A stretch of DNA of 10,744 nucleotides from an uncultured Oscillospiraceae bacterium (GTDB lineage: Bacteria; Bacillota; Clostridia; Oscillospirales; Acutalibacteraceae): NCBI GenBank assembly GCA_900540305.1, contig UQFL01000063.1:1-10744 (forward strand), given 5' to 3'. Both the position numbers and the translations under genes were made by a program. The notes under the pieces are model-generated. The model was given only the letters and a program-made list of their open reading frames with translations. It made no database searches and was not told the origin of the DNA. Shown here piece by piece: positions 7,728 through 10,744 of this stretch (its first letter is position 1; every line of letters begins with the position of its first letter).

Positions 7728-8647
7728 TATTCTGTTACCCTTATTTCCATTTCAAGCTTAACGCCTTTTTGTTTATAAACGGTTTCACTGCATATTTTGC
7801 AGAGTTCAAGAATATCGGTACAGGTTGCACCGCCTTTGTTTATTATAAAGCCTGCGTGCTTTTCGCTGACCTGCGCTCCGCCTACCTGTTTGCCTTTAAG
7901 TCCGCACTCCTCTATAAGAGCACCTGCAAAATATCCCTCAGGTCTCTTAAATGTTGAGCCTGCGCTCGGATACTCAAGCGGCTGCTTATCTTTTCTTCTT
8001 TGAAGAAAATCATCCATCTTAGCTTTGATTTCATCGGGATTGCCTTTCTTTAATTTAAGATATAATCCCGTTATGGTACAGCCGTTTTCGCTGTAAGCGG
8101 AATGTCTGTAAGACAAATTCAGCTCATCGCCCGAAAGCGAACCCTTTTCTCCGTTTTCGTCAATATGGTCGCACTTAAAAAGCACATCTTTCATTTCGCC
8201 GCCGTAAGCGCCCGCATTCATAAATGCCGCACCGCCGCAGCTTCCGGGGATGCCGAATGCAAATTCAAGCCCCGAGAGACTGTTTTGAAGAGCAAAGCGG
8301 CAAAGTTTCATAAGCGACGCTCCGCTCTGAGCAAAAACAGTATCATTATCTATAAGTTTAATTTCCGAAAATGCAGAGCCGAAACAGATAACGCAAGCGT
8401 TTATACCGCTGTCTGAAACAAGAAGGTTTGAGCCATTACCAACTGGAATATATCTTACACCGTTTTCACGGCAGCATTTTATAATTTCAACAGCCTGCTC
8501 CTCTGTTTCGGGAAACGCCATTATTCTTGCGTTTCCACCGACCTTGAAAGTCGTATGAGCGCTCATAGGCTCATTTTCGGAAAATGAAATATTCAGTTTT
8601 TTCAAAAGATATATTAGTTCTTTCAAAATATCACCGTTATTTAACAT
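7727..8647 (-). CDS. murB: UDP-N-acetylenolpyruvoylglucosamine reductase
   Basis: FAD-dependent cytosolic enzyme that reduces UDP-GlcNAc-enolpyruvate with NADPH to UDP-MurNAc, the second committed step of peptidoglycan synthesis. From 8647 it has 306 residues, the size of the short Gram-positive form. Seen: TTFKVGGNA (32-40), the FAD loop VGNGSNLLVSDSG (69-81), GIPGSCGGAAFMNAGAYGGE (132-151), Arg181 in YRHS, the proton-donor Ser231 in PSAGSTFKRP (227-236), and the terminal KLEMEIRV (298-304) with the expected glutamate. The ATG at 8647 overlaps glucokinase by 11 bases and lacks a clear Shine-Dalgarno. An in-frame TTG at 8626 preceded by GGTGA would give 299 residues and no overlap; residues 1-7 are not conserved family sequence, so either start is possible. 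The stop overlaps the rapZ ATG. Confidence 0.96.
   Translation of the reverse strand: MLNNGDILKELIYLLKKLNISFSENEPMSAHTTFKVGGNARIMAFPETEEQAVEIIKCCRENGVRYIPVGNGSNLLVSDSGINACVICFGSAFSEIKLIDNDTVFAQSGASLMKLCRFALQNSLSGLEFAFGIPGSCGGAAFMNAGAYGGEMKDVLFKCDHIDENGEKGSLSGDELNLSYRHSAYSENGCTITGLYLKLKKGNPDEIKAKMDDFLQRRKDKQPLEYPSAGSTFKRPEGYFAGALIEECGLKGKQVGGAQVSEKHAGFIINKGGATCTDILELCKICSETVYKQKGVKLEMEIRVTE
8631..8635 (-). promoter_or_regulatory. ribosome binding site supporting a TTG start for murB
   Basis: GGTGA on the minus strand ends four bases before an in-frame TTG at 8626, the same sequence and spacing as the spoIVB site in this window. The annotated ATG at 8647 has no comparable site. If used, murB starts after the glucokinase stop instead of overlapping it. 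Confidence 0.45.
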
Positions 8648-9587
8648 TGCCGAGAAGCGCAGCGCCGATTACACCTGCGTTATTTCCAAGCTCGGCTTTC
8701 ATAATTTTTGTCTGAATTTTACTGTGTATGGAATATCTTTCAGCCTGTACATATCTGCGAAGAGGCTCCATAAGAGTTTCACCCTCGTTGCAGATACCGC
8801 CGCCTACACAAATTATTTCCGGCTGAAGAGCGTTTACTATATTTATAAGACCGCAGGCAACATATTTTATGTAGTTATTTACTACATTTATACCTGCAAC
8901 ATCTCCTTTTCTCATTGCGTCAAAAGCAGTTCTGCCGCTGACTTTGCCTTCCTCCTTAGCAAGCTCGTGCATTACAGATTCAGGGTGTTCATCCATTGCT
9001 TTTTTGGTCTGTTTAATGAGAGCTGTTGCGGAAGCATAAGATTCCCAGCAGCCTTTTCTGCCGCAAGTACAAGGCTCGCCGTCAACCATAATTACCATAT
9101 GACCGCATTCACCGCCGGCAAAGTTAACACCTTCTACAATTCTTCCGTCAACGATAATACCAGAGCCGACGCCTGTGCCGAGAGTTACGGCTACAAAGTT
9201 TTTACAGCCATCGCCGCATCCTGCATATGCTTCACCAAGAGCCGCGCAGTTTGCGTCATTTGCAATATAAACGGGAATATCTCCGAGGCGTTCTCTAATC
9301 ATATCCTTAGCGGGTACATTATTAAAGCCAAGGTTGTTTGCAAACTCTATTACGCCGTCGCCGTTAACTGTTCCGGGAGTTCCGAGACCGATATGAGCTA
9401 TATCTTTAAGCTCAATACCTGCATTTTCAACCGCATCACGGCAGGCAGACGCAATATCGTCAAAAATTTCCTCAGCAGCACGTGGAAGCGCTGTTTTATA
9501 TTTACCCGTGCCGAGAATATTGTATTTGTCGTCCACAACAGAAGCCACAATATTTGTTCCGCCCAAATCAATTCCTATACTGTACAT
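8637..9587 (-). CDS. glk: ROK-family glucokinase
   Basis: Cytosolic sugar kinase that would convert glucose to glucose-6-phosphate with ATP. The 316 residues begin directly with the phosphate-binding loop GIDLGGTN (5-12) and have no N-terminal helix-turn-helix, so this is a ROK kinase and not a ROK repressor. Seen: catalytic Asp111 in IANDAN (108-113), second phosphate loop TLGTGVGSG (135-143), sugar-contacting Glu160 and His163 in GGECGHMVI, and zinc ligands Cys173, Cys175 and Cys180 in CTCGRKGCWE, with His163 likely the fourth. The start has AAGGAG (9602-9597) nine bases upstream and lies 19 bases after hprK. Glucose is the likely substrate from motif resemblance to Gram-positive GlcK; fructose, N-acetylglucosamine or mannose cannot be ruled out. 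A position beside hprK fits a role in carbon sensing. Confidence 0.9.
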   Translation of the reverse strand: MYSIGIDLGGTNIVASVVDDKYNILGTGKYKTALPRAAEEIFDDIASACRDAVENAGIELKDIAHIGLGTPGTVNGDGVIEFANNLGFNNVPAKDMIRERLGDIPVYIANDANCAALGEAYAGCGDGCKNFVAVTLGTGVGSGIIVDGRIVEGVNFAGGECGHMVIMVDGEPCTCGRKGCWESYASATALIKQTKKAMDEHPESVMHELAKEEGKVSGRTAFDAMRKGDVAGINVVNNYIKYVACGLINIVNALQPEIICVGGGICNEGETLMEPLRRYVQAERYSIHSKIQTKIMKAELGNNAGVIGAALLGNVK

Positions 9588-9606
9588 AATTTTTTACTCC
9601 TTAAGT

Positions 9607-10572
9607 TTAAGTGTTATTCCAGATTTCAAGTTCTTTCTCGCATGGCTCAAAATCGTCCATACCGAGACTTATCATAAGTTCCCTTGCGGGATTATAGCCC
9701 ATCTTTTTCTGACGGTTGTTCATAGCCGCAGTTTCTATAATAACGGCAAGATTTCTGCCCGGATTTACAGGAACCGTAATAACGGGCACTTTAACATCGA
9801 GAATTTTAGTATACTCGTTGTCTATTCCAAGTCTGTCATACGCTTTGCCTGACTCCCAAGGCTCTAAACGGATAACCATGTTTATTTTTTCAGTATCCTT
9901 AACAGAACCCATACCGAACAGGCGGCGAGCGTTGATTATGCCTATACCGCGAAGTTCAATGAAATGGCGTATATTGTTTGGCGATGAACCAAGCAAGGTG
10001 TTAGCGTCAGTTCGTCTGATTTCAACCGCATCATCCGCAATAAGACGGTGACCTCTCTTAATAAGTTCAACCGCAGTTTCGGATTTTCCTGCTCCGCTTT
10101 CACCTATAATGAGCACGCCCTCGCCGTATACCTCGCACAATACGCCGTGTCTTGTGATTCTCGGCGCAAGACTTGCATTGAGGTACTGAATAAGATTTGC
10201 CAAAAACGGTGAAGTTTCCTCACTCGTTTTCAAAAGAGGCACATCATATTTCTCAAACAGTTTAACGAAATAATCGGGCACTTCAAGCCCCCTTGTGATA
10301 ACCGCAGCGGCAGGCTGAAGTTCAAGCCAATTTGAAAGCGCTGTTATCTGCTTTTCTCTGCTCATGTTCTGCAAAAAGCCAAGTTCAGTCCATCCAAGAA
10401 TTTGAATTCTCAACGGGTCAAAATAATCAACATAACCCGTTAAAACAATGCCCGGTCTGTTAACCTCGTTTGTTTTGATAAGTATTTCCTCTGCGCTTTT
10501 AGGAAGATGCACCACTTCAAGAGAATGGGCATCAATGATTTTTTGCAGAGAAACAGAATAAGGCTCAGACAT
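9607..10572 (-). CDS. hprK: HPr kinase/phosphorylase
   Basis: Bifunctional sensor enzyme that phosphorylates HPr on Ser46 when fructose-1,6-bisphosphate and ATP are high, and removes the phosphate with inorganic phosphate when they are low. Ser46-phosphorylated HPr is the CcpA co-repressor and slows PTS sugar uptake. The 321 residues match family length. Seen: an N-terminal domain (about 1-130), His142 in RHGVLCEVYGEG, Walker A GESGAGKS (157-164), Asp180/Asp181 in LIADDAVEI, the signature HFIELRGIGIIN (203-214), Arg247 in YDRLG, and the C-terminal PVNPGRNLAVIIETAAMN (268-285). It is the first gene of the likely operon, downstream of the only clear promoter. Its Shine-Dalgarno is an unusual run of seven G. 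No HPr gene is in the window, so the substrate must be encoded elsewhere. Confidence 0.98.
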   Translation of the reverse strand: MSEPYSVSLQKIIDAHSLEVVHLPKSAEEILIKTNEVNRPGIVLTGYVDYFDPLRIQILGWTELGFLQNMSREKQITALSNWLELQPAAAVITRGLEVPDYFVKLFEKYDVPLLKTSEETSPFLANLIQYLNASLAPRITRHGVLCEVYGEGVLIIGESGAGKSETAVELIKRGHRLIADDAVEIRRTDANTLLGSSPNNIRHFIELRGIGIINARRLFGMGSVKDTEKINMVIRLEPWESGKAYDRLGIDNEYTKILDVKVPVITVPVNPGRNLAVIIETAAMNNRQKKMGYNPARELMISLGMDDFEPCEKELEIWNNT

Positions 10573-10577
10573 AAAAT

Positions 10578-10584
10578 CCCCCCC
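10578..10584 (-). promoter_or_regulatory. poly-G ribosome binding site of hprK
   Basis: Seven consecutive G on the minus strand end five bases before the hprK ATG. They can pair with the anti-Shine-Dalgarno CCUCC partly through G-U pairs. It occupies the right place for the ribosome binding site but is unlike the AGGAG or GGTGA sites of the neighbouring genes. Confidence 0.65.
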
Positions 10585-10608
10585 GATATGCGGTTTTTGC
10601 TTATAAAT

Positions 10609-10622
10609 TAAGTGTTTACTTA
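10609..10622. repeat. short inverted repeat in the hprK leader
   Basis: TAAGT and ACTTA, separated by four bases, form a 14-base imperfect-centre inverted repeat (plus strand TAAGTGTTTACTTA). It lies just downstream of the expected transcription start, where an operator or a small leader hairpin could act. A 5-bp arm in AT-rich sequence may be chance. Confidence 0.2.
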
Positions 10623-10630
10623 TTCAGTTT

Positions 10631-10660
10631 ATTATATAATAAATCAAAAGGTTTTATCAA
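10631..10660 (-). promoter_or_regulatory. sigma-A type promoter of the hprK operon
   Basis: On the minus strand TTGATA (10660-10655) and a perfect TATAAT (10636-10631) are separated by 18 bases, giving an expected start near 10624 and a leader of about 50 bases before hprK. The second box sits in a 16-bp perfect palindrome (10628-10643). No cre-like sequence is seen near it. It lies only 36 bases from the end of genomic sequence, so upstream control sites may be missing. Confidence 0.7.
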
Positions 10661-10696
10661 TACCTTTATAAAGAATTTATATATCTTATTTTAATG

Positions 10697-10744
10697 CTGT
10701 CTCTTATACACATCTCCGAGCCCACGAGACCGAGGCTGATCTCG
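10697..10744 (+). other. Illumina Nextera adapter read-through (non-genomic)
   Basis: The window ends with the 19-base Tn5 mosaic end CTGTCTCTTATACACATCT (10697-10715), then the Nextera read-2 tail CCGAGCCCACGAGAC (10716-10730), an eight-base segment CGAGGCTG in the i7 index position (10731-10738) and ATCTCG (10739-10744), the first six bases of the P7 sequence. From memory the index matches Nextera N710. This is library adapter left on a contig end, not a transposon of the organism. Genomic sequence stops at 10696. Confidence 0.98.

Noticed and set aside
8724..9677. A 317-codon open frame on the plus strand opposite glucokinase and the end of hprK.
   Set aside because: It is a shadow of the well-supported minus-strand genes: low-complexity Tyr/Ser/Cys/Ile-rich composition, no recognisable domain, no ribosome binding site, and it spans two real genes.
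10697..10715. Tn5 mosaic end, which could be read as the end of a transposon.
   Set aside because: It is followed directly by the Nextera tail, index and P7 start, so it is library adapter.

Overview
The window is a run of eight protein genes, all on the minus strand, from a low-GC endospore-lineage Bacillota. The class is most likely Clostridia, perhaps an Oscillospirales/Ruminococcaceae-type gut organism. That placement is inferred from the gene set (hprK, murB, rapZ, whiA, dnaE, pfkA, spoIVB), the AT-rich spacers and the AGGAG-type ribosome binding sites. No marker gene is present to fix the taxon.

In the direction of transcription (right to left): an AT-rich leader with a recognisable housekeeping promoter (about 10631-10660) precedes hprK (HPr kinase/phosphorylase). 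Then follow a ROK-family glucokinase, murB (UDP-N-acetylenolpyruvoylglucosamine reductase), rapZ (nucleotide-binding protein), whiA (LAGLIDADG-like/HTH DNA-binding protein) and dnaE (DNA polymerase III alpha subunit). From hprK to dnaE the genes overlap or lie within 36 bases of each other, so one operon is likely. An 82-base AT-only-like gap precedes pfkA (ATP-dependent 6-phosphofructokinase). A strong intrinsic terminator (1301-1330) follows pfkA. spoIVB (sporulation serine peptidase) lies beyond it as a separate transcription unit, with its stop 42 bases from the left edge.

The genes join carbon sensing to growth. Glucokinase and PfkA are two steps of upper glycolysis. PfkA makes fructose-1,6-bisphosphate, the classical activator of HprK's kinase activity in Bacillota. 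MurB and the RapZ/WhiA pair tie this to cell-wall precursor synthesis, division and chromosome biology, and DnaE to replication. Two genes that commonly sit in this neighbourhood in related organisms, yvcK/glmR and an HPr/Crh gene, are absent here.

The last 48 bases (10697-10744) are not genomic. They read as an Illumina Nextera transposase adapter with an i7 index and the start of P7, so the genomic sequence ends at 10696. I found no mobile element, CRISPR array, RNA gene, riboswitch or novel multi-gene system. The region is conserved housekeeping DNA, and the points worth a second look are start-site choices, regulatory sites, gene-order differences and the adapter.
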